64,000 bases of DNA from Wuchereria bancrofti. Taxonomy: Eukaryota > Nematoda > Chromadorea > Rhabditida > Onchocercidae. Below, in pieces: positions 10,101-22,400 of the stretch (position 1 is its first letter; every line of letters starts with the position of its first letter). The notes under the pieces were generated by a model that was given only the letters and a program-made list of their open reading frames with translations, searched no databases and was not told where the DNA came from. The stretch lies in NCBI GenBank assembly GCA_005281725.1, contig SSBO01000003.1, positions 9,403,508 through 9,467,507 on the forward strand, read 5' to 3'. The position numbers and the translations under genes are program-made.

Positions 10101-12683
10101 GAAATAAATAGAATTTAAGTGTAAAAATTGAAATTTTTTTCTTTTAAAATTTTGATTTTTAAATTGAAAAAAAAAAAATTTTTTTTTAAGGCTATTCATG
10201 CAGACATGGATGAAACGTTGAATGAATTTCGAGCTTCAGAAGAACGAAGTAAAAGAGCAATCGCTGATGTTGAAAGGCTTGCAGAAGAATATCGACAAGA
10301 GCAAGAACATGGCTTACATATTGATAGAATGAGAAAAGGCCTTGAGGCACAAATTAAAGATATGCAGGTAAACTTTTACTTTTCTTTTTCTCTCTCTCCC
10401 TTTCTCTTTCTCTCTCTCTCAAAATGTTTCTGAATAAAAAAAAGTTTGATTAAAATTTAAATTGTTTTATTGTTTTCATAGCATTGAAATTTTTTTCTCG
10501 CTCTCCCTCTCTCTTTCTCTCTCCCTCAAAATGTTTCTGAATAAAAAAAAGTTTGATTAGAATTTAAATTGTTTTATTGTTTTCATAGTATTGAAATTTT
10601 TTTCTCTCTCTCCCTTTCTCTCTCTGTCTCTCAAAATGTTTCTGAATAAAAAAAAGTCTGATTAAAATTTAAGTTGTTTTATTGTTTTCACGGAGAGTTA
10701 TTATTTTAATTTAAATTTCCTTCTTCCATTCAGCTTTTTTTTATAAACAGTTCATGCATATTTTTTCTTTTTTTCTCCTGAAATGTTTGCGAAAAAAATC
10801 TAATTAAAATTTTAATTATTAATTTAAAAAGTTAAGTTAAAGTTAACATTATTTATTTTTTAAATATGAATTGGTTTAATACGGATATGTTTTAAATAAT
10901 ATAAATTTTATATGATAACTATTATAAATTGATAAGGATGATTTAGCATAGTGACCTGCATCCCATATTTATGTTATCATCAAGATTTTCTTATATTGTT
11001 TTGCAGTTAGAAATTTTAAATTAAACTTATATTAGAATTTTAATACTAGTTCATATTAAAATTTTAGAAATCGACTCATATCAAATTTTAACAACCAACT
11101 CATATCGAAATTTTAAAAATTAACTCGTACAAATTTTAACAACCAACTCGTATTTAAATTTTAGAAATCGACTCATATAGAATTTTAACAATCAATCCAT
11201 ATTAAAATTTTAAAAATTAGCTCATAATAAAATTTTAAATAAAAGTTTTTTTTTTTTTTTTGTTTAGGGGCAATTGGAAGAAGCAGAACAAGCAGCACTA
11301 AAAGGTGGTAAAAAAGTGATTGCTAAATTGGAACAACGTATTCATGATCTCGAAGCTGAACTTGATGGTGAACAACATCGTTATCAAGAAGCAAATAAAA
11401 ATGTTGCTAAATCAGACAGGCGAGTACGAGAATTACAATTTCAAGTGGACGAAGATAAGAAAAATTATGAACGATTGCAAGATCTTGTTGATAAACTTCA
11501 AAGTAAAATTAAAACACAAAAGAAGCAATTAGAAGATGCTGTAAGTTTTTTTTTTTTCAAATATTTAATTTGAATTTTGTAAATGAATCATGCATAGAAA
11601 TAAGAAAAATTTAAAGGAATAAATAAAAATATCAAAAATAATAGTTGTAAGATTTTTTTTTGTATTAATAAATTTATTAATTTAGATAAATATTTTAGAC
11701 AATTATTTAAAAAAAAAGTAATTCAAATATCTTTAAAATTTGCTATTTGATGTTTACATGTAGTATTTGAATTTTGATAAGTTAGAAATTAAATTGTTCA
11801 TTAATAGAGAATAATTAGCATTCCTAGTAATAATGATATAAGTATGTTGAAATGATAAGAGAGGCTTTTCAATCATATATTACTATTCAACTGATAATAT
11901 TTACTGATAAGGAATGAATCATTCAACAAAAGTGTAAAAGGTGAATGTCTGAGCATTCATTTCATTAATTTTTAACACTCAATTACTATAATAAAAATTC
12001 TTATTTAAGTAATAAATATTGCCAGGATAAATTCTTTACTTCATCCTTATCAATTATCATTTATCATTTACTTATTGTAATCATAAATCTCTCTAATAAT
12101 TCGAGTAAATATGAGCAAATATGTTAGCATTTCACGTCCAGTCTTCAATGATAAGGATCAAAACAATTACTTACGACGATTTTCCTTTTTATTTATCAAA
12201 GAATATCTACGTTATATCTGCGTACGTGAAATAGTACCTCACGTGACAGGTTTACGTAAAATAGGCAATTTCCATCAAACGCTTTTCCTTTTTCCCCCTT
12301 TTCCTTTTCTGCCTTTTAAGATACCTTCACATAAATAAATATAATTAAATTAACAAGTGGAAATGATATGAATCCACTGATTAAATTAATAAATTGAAAT
12401 GATATCAAATTAATTAATTAAACTAATAAATTGAAATGTTATGAATTGATTAATTTATCATTTACAGGAAGAGCTTGCAAATACAAATTTGCAAAAATAT
12501 CGACAAATTCAACATCAATTGGAAGATGCTGAAGAGCGTGCTGATAATGCGGAAAATTCCGTCACAAAAATGCGCTCAATGAGCCGGACAGCAATGTCAG
12601 TTGGACCGGGTACCGGTTTACAAGCAACTCGTTCCGCTACCGTACTCCGTTCACCATCTCGTAATCGTATTTCCGACTATTAG
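1111..12683 (+). CDS. Muscle myosin heavy chain (class II), 3' part, 11 exons
   Basis: Thick-filament motor of muscle; the 5' exons lie outside the window. Exons: 1111-1724, 2295-2799, 3640-3886, 4362-4992, 5258-6850, 7472-7763, 8595-8917, 9360-9596, 10191-10367, 11268-11540, 12468-12683 (stop TAG 12681). All junctions are GT-AG and in frame, giving about 1,701 residues of a family usually about 1,950 long. Seen in order: [20 protein letters not shown] of the motor, switch [11 protein letters not shown] split by an intron, relay helix, loop 2 rich in Gly/Lys ([12 protein letters not shown]), actin-binding [12 protein letters not shown]2/SH1 cysteines in [16 protein letters not shown], converter, one clear IQ-type helix, then a long heptad coiled-coil rod and a Ser/Arg-rich nonhelical tailpiece ending RNRISDY. 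Loop 2 and the rod are closest in my memory to nematode body-wall UNC-54/MYO-3. Which paralogue it is cannot be settled here, so no symbol is given. Confidence 0.97.
1725..2294 (+). other. Myosin intron with imperfect direct repeats
   Basis: Intron splitting the switch II exon. It holds ATT and poly-T runs and two or three copies of a phrase around ATTGTATCAAATTTTTTAAT, followed by AATCAAATACATTGAAATCA, near 2020-2210. No coding signal is seen. Confidence 0.7.
2797..3040. repeat. 101-bp tandem repeat that copies a splice donor
   Basis: The segment beginning AAGGTATTTAAAATTATTTT at the real exon end (2797-2799, donor GT at 2800) recurs at 2898 with the same AAG|GTATTT context, period 101, plus a third partial copy of the downstream GAAAAGAAAAAGAAATAACG phrase near 3002. 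The real donor is therefore followed by an exact decoy donor at 2901. Reading on past 2799 meets TAA at once, so use of the decoy would truncate the protein. Confidence 0.85.
3041..3639 (+). other. Rest of myosin intron before the loop 2 exon
   Basis: Contains a short set of GTGAAATTTTAGGGAAAAGAATTAGT-type direct repeats at about 3150-3270 (described, not quoted in full) and otherwise unstructured AT-rich sequence up to the TTTTAG acceptor at 3639. Confidence 0.6.
3887..4361 (+). other. Myosin intron, no other content seen
   Basis: AT-rich intron with poly-T runs near 4107-4126 and 4331-4345 before the acceptor. Nothing else supportable. Confidence 0.7.
6851..7471 (+). other. Myosin intron hosting a GC-richer structured island
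   Basis: Most of this intron is ordinary AT-rich sequence, but 7048-7215 is strikingly different (see the ncRNA candidate). The intron ends with poly-A/poly-T tracts and the AATTTAG acceptor at 7471. Confidence 0.75.
7048..7215. ncRNA. Candidate structured RNA element in myosin intron
   Basis: Three stems can be drawn by eye. AATCTC/GAGATT encloses GTGATC/GATCAC (7048-7084). TTGTTCC (7124-7130) pairs perfectly with GGAACAA (7171-7177) and encloses TACCG/CGGTA (7136-7140/7151-7155). Alternatively GGAACAATC...ACCC pairs with GGGT...TTTGTCC (7171-7209) around a TTCT loop. GC content is far above the surrounding intron. On the minus strand the block runs into TTTTT (7118-7114), a possible Pol III stop, and GGATCGACC is weakly B-box-like. 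No C/D or H/ACA boxes fit well. The family is not recognised and the strand is unknown. Confidence 0.35.
7818..8345. repeat. About 92-111-bp tandem repeat, six copies
   Basis: The phrase AAACTTATTATCAAATGCA recurs at roughly 7819, 7911, 8022, 8116, 8212 and 8321, each followed by a TGATTATTTTTTTAAGG-like stretch and an AATAAAAGAAT-like stretch. It lies wholly inside a myosin intron. Confidence 0.85.
8336..8594. repeat. ATT/ATC trinucleotide tract with 134-bp duplication including a splice acceptor
   Basis: An ATT/ACT/ATC triplet tract, the TTTTCTAG acceptor and the first 30 exon bases (GAGTATTAGAAGCAGAAGAA...) occur once at 8336-8490 and again up to the true acceptor at 8594 and exon start 8595. 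The period is 134 bases. The first copy differs at GTA versus GCA and runs back into the triplet tract instead of coding sequence. Splicing to the first acceptor would stay open through 44 codons, mostly Ile, and then stop at the TAG of the second acceptor. Confidence 0.85.
8918..9359 (+). other. Myosin intron, nothing else seen
   Basis: AT-rich intron with a loose direct repeat of a TTTTATTGATGATAAAGTTTTTGC-like phrase around 9065-9160. No gene or RNA signal. Confidence 0.65.
9615..10060. repeat. About 150-bp imperfect repeat, three copies, in myosin intron
   Basis: Each copy carries AATTAATTGAATGGCTTAAT, a TTAATTACTTTTATTAATTC-like stretch, AAGTTCAATTGCAAA and TTTTTCAATTTTTGTAAAT. The copies are diverged by substitutions and small indels. 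Confidence 0.75.
10378..10690. repeat. About 113-bp repeat, three copies, with CT tracts
   Basis: CTCTCTCCCTTTCTCTTTC tracts followed by CAAAATGTTTCTGAATAAAA, then a GTTTGATTAAAATTTAAATT-like stretch and TGTTTTATTGTTTTCATAG. The copies begin near 10388, 10498 and 10602. Confidence 0.85.
10700..11267 (+). repeat. Myosin intron with about 36-bp tandem repeat
   Basis: From about 11030 to 11245 there are at least six copies of a unit like AAATTTTAGAAATCGACTCA, alternating with AATTTTAACAACCAACTCAT. The part before it (10700-11030) is unremarkable AT-rich intron. Confidence 0.75.
11541..12467 (+). other. Last myosin intron, with an ACGT-rich coding-like patch
   Basis: The first half is AT-rich. 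Bases 12111-12338 are open for 75 codons on the plus strand and include a patch rich in ACGT cores (CGTACGTGAAATAG, CACGTGACAGG, TTTACGTAAAATAGG; about 12220-12265). The predicted peptide has no recognisable domain and ends in a low-complexity Phe/Pro run, so it is treated as intronic and possibly regulatory. Confidence 0.55.
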
Positions 12684-13201
12684 AGAATTATCCTAATTTT
12701 TTTTTTTTTCTTTTACAAAAAAAAGAAAAGAAAAAAAAAAAAGCGAAAATTATTTCTAATCATTATTAATTTCATTTTATTTTAATTTTTGTATGCATAT
12801 AGTTCTTCTCTACTTGAAATGATCACATTTCTTCTTCTTCCTAATATTACTATCACACACTGTTTGTTTTCATTTTTTCTTTTTTTTTTTTAACGATGCG
12901 ACAAAATAGAATTATTGAAAGAATAAAGAAAAAAAAATGAAGTATTATCTGTGCAATTATAATTTTCACTGATAATTTTTACTAATGATATGATAATGTA
13001 AACATGTAACATACATATCATTTATTTAAAAATATTCGAGATGTACACTGGTTAATTTCTTTCGATAGCTAAGATAAAGAAAAAAAAAAAGTGATTATAA
13101 AAAAAAAAAAGCATAGCTAATTTTGAATGGAACGAATTTTTTCCTTTTTTTTTATTGTTTTTTTTTTTTTTGTTTTTTATTAACCCCAACCATAGTAATA
13201 C
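12684..13201. other. Tail-to-tail intergenic region
   Basis: Separates the myosin stop (12683) from the duplicated 3' end of the minus-strand gene. It contains the myosin 3' UTR, poly-A/poly-T runs and, at 13195-13260, a run of AGTAATAATAATAGTAATAA triplets. Confidence 0.7.
12922..12927 (+). terminator. Candidate polyadenylation signal of the myosin gene
   Basis: AATAAA about 240 bases after the myosin stop codon. It is followed by A-rich sequence, and no better placed signal is seen before it. Confidence 0.5.
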
Positions 13202-16200
13202 AATAGTAATAATAATAGTAATAATGATAATAATAGTAGTAATGATAATAATTATAGTGTTAAATTATAGATGTAATACAAGTAATAATTTGTTTACAGT
13301 ATTGACACACATAAAAACAAATTTGTAAATAAGTGAAGATAACAAAATAAAAAAAGGAAAAATTATTAATTAAATCTATTTTATTAATTTTATTCAGTCC
13401 TTGAACGTTTCTGTTCAATAACCAATGATAACGGTGAATGTGGTGATGAAGCTTTTCCGGAAGTAGCATCACTTAAACCACTTGGACTACAACAATCTAC
13501 CGGTGAAGTTATCTGAAAAAGTAAACAAAAAAAAAAAAAAAATTAAATAAACAAAGAAGAAAATTATTAATTTGATGCAATAAAAAGTATTATTTCTATT
13601 ACTAATTTACAATCAATTAATTTATTTTTATTTTTGCTATTTATTTATTAGTCATTGTATTACTTAATTATATAAATGATAAACAATCATTTTAAATTAC
13701 TATTATTATTATTGTTATTTGATTTTATCATTAATTATTATTATTTATTATTAATTATTATTAATTATAATATTTACCGAAAGTGGTAGTACGCCAGTTT
13801 GTGCGCGTAATTTTAAGAAGCAATTATGACATCGCGGATGATCAAAACTGCTACTGATAATCAAATATTCATGATGACGCTAAAAAAAAAAACAAATATT
13901 TCGAATTAGGTCAACCATTTTTTTTTTCTCAAATAATTTAATTAATAAAAAACTGTGATATTTTAATCAAAATATTAACCACAACTTTTTTTTCATTTAT
14001 TTATTAATTACAGATAAATAAAGTAAAAGATATTTAAGTTAGATGTTTAAGTGATAAATTTTGAAAATAAAATAAAATTTAAAAATAAAAAGTTGATAAA
14101 AAAAAACACACTGAGCAGAAACAATAAAAAAATGCGGGGTATGAGCAAAAAATTGAACATTAGCAAGGCGACATGTTTTAAAATTAATTGAAAAAGAAAA
14201 CTTTTTGATATCATCAATTTACCCAAAAAAAAAGTTTCTTCTAAATTCTAAAATTTCAATTATTTTGAAACAATTTAAGCTTAGCTACTTTTTTCTTCTT
14301 TAGGAATTTAATTTCATCGATTATTATCAAGTAATAAGAATAGTAATTTAAATTTGACAAAGATAATTTTCATGCACTGAAAAATATTTTTAAAGAAAGC
14401 AAAATAAATTCTAAAAGGTTAAAAAGTCAAGTTTGCAAAAAAAAAAAAATGCAATATTTATTTTTTAATAAATAAGGAATTTAATTATAAGGAATTTAAT
14501 TTTAATAAATGCAAATCAATTTTATTTGATAATAATAAATGAGTCGAAATTTGCATAAGATAATTTTATTTCACATTTATTTTAGCACTAATTTTATACG
14601 AAAAATTATCGTTATCAATTTTTTTTTCTTGCAAATTATCGAATTTATTCAAAAAATATTTAAGATCAAGAATTAAAAATGAAAGAAAATTTATGTTTAA
14701 AAAAAAAAAAAAGACAAATATAAGAAGATATTAGCGTATGTGATATTCGTACAAAAATTTATTACTAAATTTATTCAAAGTAAACAGAAACAAAAAAAAA
14801 GAAAACTCAAATAATATCAAATATAAACAAANAATAGTAATAATAATAGTAATAATGATAATAATAGTAGTAATGATAATAATTATAGTGTTAAATTATA
14901 GATGTAATACAAGTAATAATTTGTTTACAGTATTGACACACATAAAAACAAATTTGTAAATAAGTGAAGATAACAAAATAAAAAAAGGAAAAATTATTAA
15001 TTAAATCTATTTTATTAATTTTATTCAGTCCTTGAACGTTTCTGTTCAATAACCAATGATAACGGTGAATGTGGTGATGAAGCTTTTCCGGAAGTAGCAT
15101 CACTTAAACCACTTGGACTACAACAATCTACCGGTGAAGTTATCTGAAAAAGTAAACAAAAAAAAAAAAAAAATTAAATAAACAAAGAAGAAAATTATTA
15201 ATTTGATGCAATAAAAAGTATTATTTCTATTACTAATTTACAATCAATTAATTTATTTTTATTTTTGCTATTTATTTATTAGTCATTGTATTACTTAATT
15301 ATATAAATGATAAACAATCATTTTAAATTACTATTATTATTATTGTTATTTGATTTTATCATTAATTATTATTATTTATTATTAATTATTATTAATTATA
15401 ATATTTACCGAAAGTGGTAGTACGCCAGTTTGTGCGCGTAATTTTAAGAAGCAATTATGACATCGCGGATGATCAAAACTGCTACTGATAATCAAATATT
15501 CATGATGACGCTAAAAAAAAAAACAAATATTTCGAATTAGGTCAACCATTTTTTTTTTCTCAAATAATTTAATTAATAAAAAACTGTGATATTTTAATCA
15601 AAATATTAACCACAACTTTTTTTTCATTTATTTATTAATTACAGATAAATAAAGTAAAAGATATTTAAGTTAGATGTTTAAGTGATAAATTTTGAAAATA
15701 AAATAAAATTTAAAAATAAAAAGTTGATAAAAAAAAACACACTGAGCAGAAACAATAAAAAAATGCGGGGTATGAGCAAAAAATTGAACATTAGCAAGGC
15801 GACATGTTTTAAAATTAATTGAAAAAGAAAACTTTTTGATATCATCAATTTACCCAAAAAAAAAGTTTCTTCTAAATTCTAAAATTTCAATTATTTTGAA
15901 ACAATTTAAGCTTAGCTACTTTTTTCTTCTTTAGGAATTTAATTTCATCGATTATTATCAAGTAATAAGAATAGTAATTTAAATTTGACAAAGATAATTT
16001 TCATGCACTGAAAAATATTTTTAAAGAAAGCAAAATAAATTCTAAAAGGTTAAAAAGTCAAGTTTGCAAAAAAAAAAAAATGCAATATTTATTTTTTAAT
16101 AAATAAGGAATTTAATTATAAGGAATTTAATTTTAATAAATGCAAATCAATTTTATTTGATAATAATAAATGAGTCGAAATTTGCATAAGATAATTTTAT

Positions 16201-16462
16201 TTCACATTTATTTTAGCACTAATTTTATACGAAAAATTATCGTTATCAATTTTTTTTTCTTGCAAATTATCGAATTTATTCAAAAAATATTTAAGATCAA
16301 GAATTAAAAATGAAAGAAAATTTATGTTTAAAAAAAAAAAAAAGACAAATATAAGAAGATATTAGCGTATGTGATATTCGTACAAAAATTTATTACTAAA
16401 TTTATTCAAAGTAAACAGAAACAAAAAAAAAGAAAACTCAAATAATATCAAATATAAACAAA
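13202..16462. repeat. Direct duplication of 1.63 kb with an N at the junction
   Basis: Bases 13202-14831 and 14833-16462 are the same sequence at a constant offset of 1631, base for base wherever I compared them, including poly-A lengths. The join is the single N at 14832. Each copy contains the last two coding exons of the minus-strand gene. Perfect identity in noncoding, homopolymer-rich DNA, ending exactly at an N, points to an assembly join of overlapping contigs rather than a biological duplication. Confidence 0.95.
13390..13879 (-). pseudogene. Second copy of the last two exons of the RNF220-like gene
   Basis: Exons 13879-13778 and 13512-13390 are identical to 15510-15409 and 15143-15021. 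They code for the CxxC-bearing C-terminal 74 residues and stop. They lie in the downstream copy of the 1.63-kb direct repeat and are redundant: either an assembly artefact, in which case one copy is the true locus, or a terminal exon duplication. Confidence 0.85.
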
Positions 16463-19400
16463 GTTTTAGTATTACTTTGATTACTTATACAGTATTACTA
16501 AATGCTTATTTGTATACATTCTTTTATTTATTTTTTTTTTTATTGCTACTTTACAACTTTTCATACAAAAGCTTAGAATTTAAATCACTCATATTGAATT
16601 CTTTCTTTTCTTTCATACTTTATTGAACGAAAAAAAAAAAAAGAAAAAATTATTCCATTTTAATGAAATAATCATTTTTTTTCTACGATTTTATATACAC
16701 TATCAAAAAAATATCGATTCCAATAATTAAAATTTAAGTATTTTTTAAATTTATTAATTTGTTAAAGAAACAAAACAAATAAGCAAATTATTAAATTTGC
16801 CAAAAAAAAAATTATTGTTATTATAAATTGAAGTCGATAATGAATTAAATTTTCGAGTAAATTATTTGTATTTATTTTAATGAAATGGTAGTCATTTTTT
16901 ATACATACTTAAGAAATATCAATCTCAATAATTAAAATTTAAATAGCCAAAAAATATCTTGTTTAAATTTATTAATTTACACAAAAAAAGCATATTTTAT
17001 TGAATAAAAAAAAACCATTAATCGTTCTTTTTATAATTTTATATATACTATTAAGAAATAGTAATAAAAAATAATAATTAAAATCCGATAATTCAATAAT
17101 TAAAACTTAAGTAATCAAAAAGTCATCTTTTTTAAATTTATTAATTTACAAAAAAAAGGGGACAAAACAAATAAACGAATTATTTAAATACATTAACAAA
17201 ATTGAAATCGGGAATGAAATTAAATTTCGTATTTCAACTAAATTATTTGTATTAGAAAAAGCAAATTACCTCACAAAACCGACAAAAATTACTATTTCCC
17301 GAGATTTCTCGAGATTCCTCACATTCATCCTTTTTTACACTTCTATCAATTATCATTGGATATGTTACATTGCTATTCGTTGGATGATTTAATTGACTAT
17401 TCGACTCATCACGATATCCACGATTTTTCACTTTAAAAAAAAAAAAATTTTTTTATTTTTTTTTAAACAAAAAAATGAAACTTTAAAATTTGATATTATT
17501 AATATAAAATATAAATATAATTAATCATATATATTGTAATAATATTATTTTTTTATCATATAACAAACTAAAAAAAAAATTTTTTTTTTTCAAATAATTA
17601 TTTTCAATATAATATAATAAATTTTTTTCCAAAAAAAAAAAAAAAAATCTTACATCCAAGCCTTTTTTGTTGATTAGATCGAATACGAAGTAATTCATAT
17701 TCACGTTTTCGTCGACATTGCTCAGATATTGGTGATTGTAATAAATTATCAGTTGATGCTTTATAATCTTTCAAACTAAAATTTAACAAAATTTTAAATT
17801 TCATATTTAATACACATAAATCGAAAGTTTGAATTTAATAAACTTTAAAGAAAAAAAAAAAAAGAAACATTTTGTAAATGAAAGATAAACATTCCTACCT
17901 AGCAATATTTTTGATAAGTTTTGATTTTTCTAATTCGATATGCTCAATCCAGTTGTGTTCAGATGCTAATTTTTCATCACAAAGCATGCAAATTGGATTG
18001 CCATCTTCATCAGTTTGTAGTTCTAAATATTAATTGATAATAATGATAAGTTTAAAATGGTGATTATCATTAGGTCATTATTTTTTTTTTTTAGATATAC
18101 TTTTGATATTTTTTAGATATTTTTTTAAAATATATTTTAGATATACGTCTTAAAATAGAAATGATAATAAGGCAAGTCATAATGAGCATTTATAATGATT
18201 TCAGTGATAACAAATAATAGATGACTATCATTATCATTAGGTCATTATTTTCCTCACCAATTAGTGTTATTGATGATAACAATAATAGTAACTTTTTCTC
18301 ATTATCACTGAGTAACATTAAGTTTATCATTAATAATAATGATTAATCATTAATAATCAAGTAATCAATAATCATAATTAACAATAATAATCTTTTATCA
18401 TTAAGTAAACTATAATAACACTTTTTTTAAAAATCATTGAAGCAATTAATTGTTAGATAACTATGAAGTGCATGTGATAGTTCAAATGATAATGATAACA
18501 ATATGTTCATTCCTATTATAATTATCATAATTCTACTCATAATCATTCTTATCACCTTTCATATACGTCTTAAAATAATTTTTTTTTTATATGTACGTCT
18601 TAAAATAGAAATGATAATAAAGCAAGTCATAATGAGCATTTATAATGATTTTAGTGATAACAAATAATAGATGACTATCATTATCATCAGGTCATTATTT
18701 TTCCTATCAATTAGTGTTATTAATGATTTTAAAAGTTTAAAATGGTGAACTGTCACATAGCTGATAAATAGGATAACATTAATTGATAATTATCATAATT
18801 CTAGTGAAGACATAAAATTTTCATCAAAATTAATTTCTATATATTTAAAAATGTGTCAATTCATTTTTTTCATTTTGAATCACAAAAAAGAGTAATACAC
18901 GCCGTTAAATCACAATAAAGAAAAAAATCAAAAAATAGAACGTTTTTTAATTTTTCAATAAAGTTAACAAAAAGTTCACATATTGACGTACGTGTTAACG
19001 CTGAGTGACAACACTTTTTTCACTTTTTTAGCTAATAAATTAACCTTCCCAGTTAACCAAAAATTTCACATATTGACGTACGTGTTAACGCTGAGTGACG
19101 AACACTTTTTTCACTTTTTTAGCTAATAAATTAACCTTCCCAGTTAACCAAAAAGTTCACATATTGACGTACGTGTTAACGCTGAGTGACGAACACTTTT
19201 TTCACTTTTTTAGCTAATAAATTAATCTTCCCAGTTAACTAGAAAGTTCACATATTGACGTACGTGTTAACGCTGAGTGACGAACACTTTTTTCACTTTT
19301 TTAGCTAATAAATTAACCTTCCCAGTTAACCAAAAATTTCACATATTGACGTACGTGTTAACGCTGAGTGACGAACACTTTTTTCACTTTTTTAGCTAAT

Positions 19401-22400
19401 AAATTAATCTTCCCAGTTAACCAAAAATTTCACATATTGACGTACGTGTTAACGCTGAGTGACGAACACTTTTTTCACTTTTTTAGCTAATAAATTAACC
19501 TTCCCAGTTAACCAAAAATTTCACAGATTGACGTACGTGTTAACGCTGAGTGACGAACATCTTTTTCACCTTTTTTTAGCTAATAAATTAATCTTCCCAG
19601 TTAACTAGAAAGTTCACATATTGACGTACGTGTTAACGCTGAGTGACAACACTTTTTTCACTTTTTTAGCTAATAAATTAATCTTCCCAGTTAACCAAAA
19701 ATTTCACATATTGACGTACGTGTTAACGCTGAGTGACGAACACTTTTTTCACTTTTTTAGCTAATAAATTAACCTTCCCAGTTAACCAAAAATTTCACAT
19801 ATTGACGTACGTGTTAACGCTGAGTGACGAACACTTTTTTCACTTTTTTAGCTAATAAATTAATCTTCCCAGTTAACCAAAAATTTCACATATTGACGTA
19901 CGTGTTAACACTGAGTGACAAACATCTTTTTCACTTTTTTTTAGCTAATAAATTATTCCCCCCAAAATAAACAATAAACAAATTGATTTTGCGCATAATA
20001 AATATGCATTTGCGCCTAATCAATCATAAAAATGACATCAAAAAAATAAGTAATCCTTCCATTAAAAGTAATCTGTTGTGTATGTATGTATGTTTGTATG
20101 TGTGTATGTTTGTATGTGTATGTGTGTATGTTTGTATGTTTGCACACAGTAATCTAATATGAAAAGATTTACAATGGCTTTAATGTTTTGGAAATATGAG
20201 ATAGATGAGTTAGATATATATTTTCCCCGTATGTTAATTTTTACGATTTCCAAATTGACGGCAAATCATTGATTACCATTTTTCGAGGTTAATTCATTTT
20301 GTATACATAAAATTTATTTTCTAAAGAATTTCATTGCTTTTTTTTTTTTTGATTTTAACTTTGAAAGTAAAAAAATATAAAATAAAAATTTTAATTATAT
20401 TGTTATGCTTAATATATTTTAATTATATGAAAAAATGTTTATAGTTAATATATTTTAATTATAAAATAAAAATGTGTAATAGAAAGATTCTTCTAACTTA
20501 AAAAAGATTACATAATTTATGAAAAAGAAAAGTTTATAAACTAAACAACTTATAAAATTTGCTAATATACATAATTAGAAATTAAAAATAATTAATTTAA
20601 TAGAATTGATTAATCATTTTTAACTGATATGCATTGAATTGGAAAATTTTTTATATTAAATTGTACTAAAAATTTTCCTAAACACAGAAGAAAATAATTA
20701 GCAAATTTTTAATTGCAGTTAAAGAAAAAAAAAAACGGATTCCGAACATTTTGTTTCTTTCATCCTTTTTTGCTAATTAATTAATTAGTTTTGAAATCAT
20801 TTTTTTTTTGTTTCAAACTATTAAAATTTTGTTGCTATTTATAAAAAGTAAAATACTATTTAACAAAATGATTACTTTCAAATAAAGTTCTATTTAATAA
20901 AATAATTACTTTTAAATAAGGTAGTATTTAAAAAATGATTACTTTTAAGTAAAGTAGTATTTAACAAAATGATTACTTTTAAGTAAAGTAGTATTTAACA
21001 AAGTAATTACTTTTAAGTAAAGTAGTATTTAACAAAATGATTATATTCTTCCTCCTTCCTCTTTTAATAGAAATGGACTGAAATTTTTAAAATATCCCGG
21101 AACGAAGATGTAGAAGAAAAAAGGAATTGCTTAATTTGCATTTTTGTACCATTTAAATAGATAGGTGTGCTGTGGATGAGTAATAGGAATGAACTATTTG
21201 ATAGGAGAGAGAGGGAGAGGGAGAGGGGGAGGGAGAGAAAAAAATGGAATGAAAAAAAAATGAAAAAAAAAAAGAGAGAATCAATTATGAGCAAATAATT
21301 CGAAAAGGAATGATAGATACCAATCGGCTCATCAATTCTTTCAAAAATCTAACAAAAATATTCGGCCTAATTTTTTTTTTAAGACAAAATTTAACATTTA
21401 AATAAATTGTTATCCCAATGAATGCAAAATTGTATACTACCCTTATTGTTTCAGATCTATTTAACATTTAAATTTAATATTTAAATAAATTGTTATCCAA
21501 ATAAATGCAAAATTATACATTATCCTTATTGTTTCAGATATATTTAACATTTAAATTTAACATTTAAATAAATTGTTATCCAAATAAATGCAAAATTGCA
21601 TATCATTCTTATTGTCTCACATATCTATCATTAAGCTTATTTTTTGCCATATTCAAGTTTAAATATTATTTCCTTGTCCAAACAAAAAGTTAACCCATTT
21701 AATGTTGTATAAAATTAAAAAAAAAGCAAATTAGACCATAATTAATATTCCAATCATCCATTTAAATTTATACTAATCGTAAAGATTGTAGAAGCATTTA
21801 TCATCGTTAAATAAAATTAAAACACTAACATTTATAGCATTCAATTTAAAAAAAAAGTGATTTAAAAATTCGGTAATAAACTTTTAAAATTGCAATTAAT
21901 TCATAAATGCATATTTTGTGATAATTTTATTTAAACTTAAATTAATCGCAGAATTACAACTGAAATTGTATGCATAAATTGAATAATCCAATTTTTTGTT
22001 TTATGATAATTTTATTTAAATTTAAATTATCTTACATCACATGTTTTAAGATGAAATTAAACAATTATTTCAAAGTGAATAACATATTTTATTGTCCTAT
22101 TTTATTTTAGTAAAACATTTTCAAGATAAAATTGAGGAATTTATTAAGAGAGACAAATTATACGATAATTCGGTGACAAACATATATGATGCAAAATTTT
22201 TTTTTGAAGTTCAATCCAATTAGATATTTAATATTTCTATATTTCTTAAATTTTTCTTACTTTTGCCATCATTAACATTTGCAATTTGTTGTTTAAATTT
22301 TGAAAAAGTTGTGAAAATTGATGGAAGAAGTCATAAAATGCTGTGACAATTGATGGGTAAGTGGGTACTCCTGGGAAATTTACACATAATTAAAATAAAA

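Noticed and set aside
18966..19960. Possible CRISPR-like array
   Set aside because: Whole 91-bp units repeat with no unique spacers, and the genome is a nematode's.
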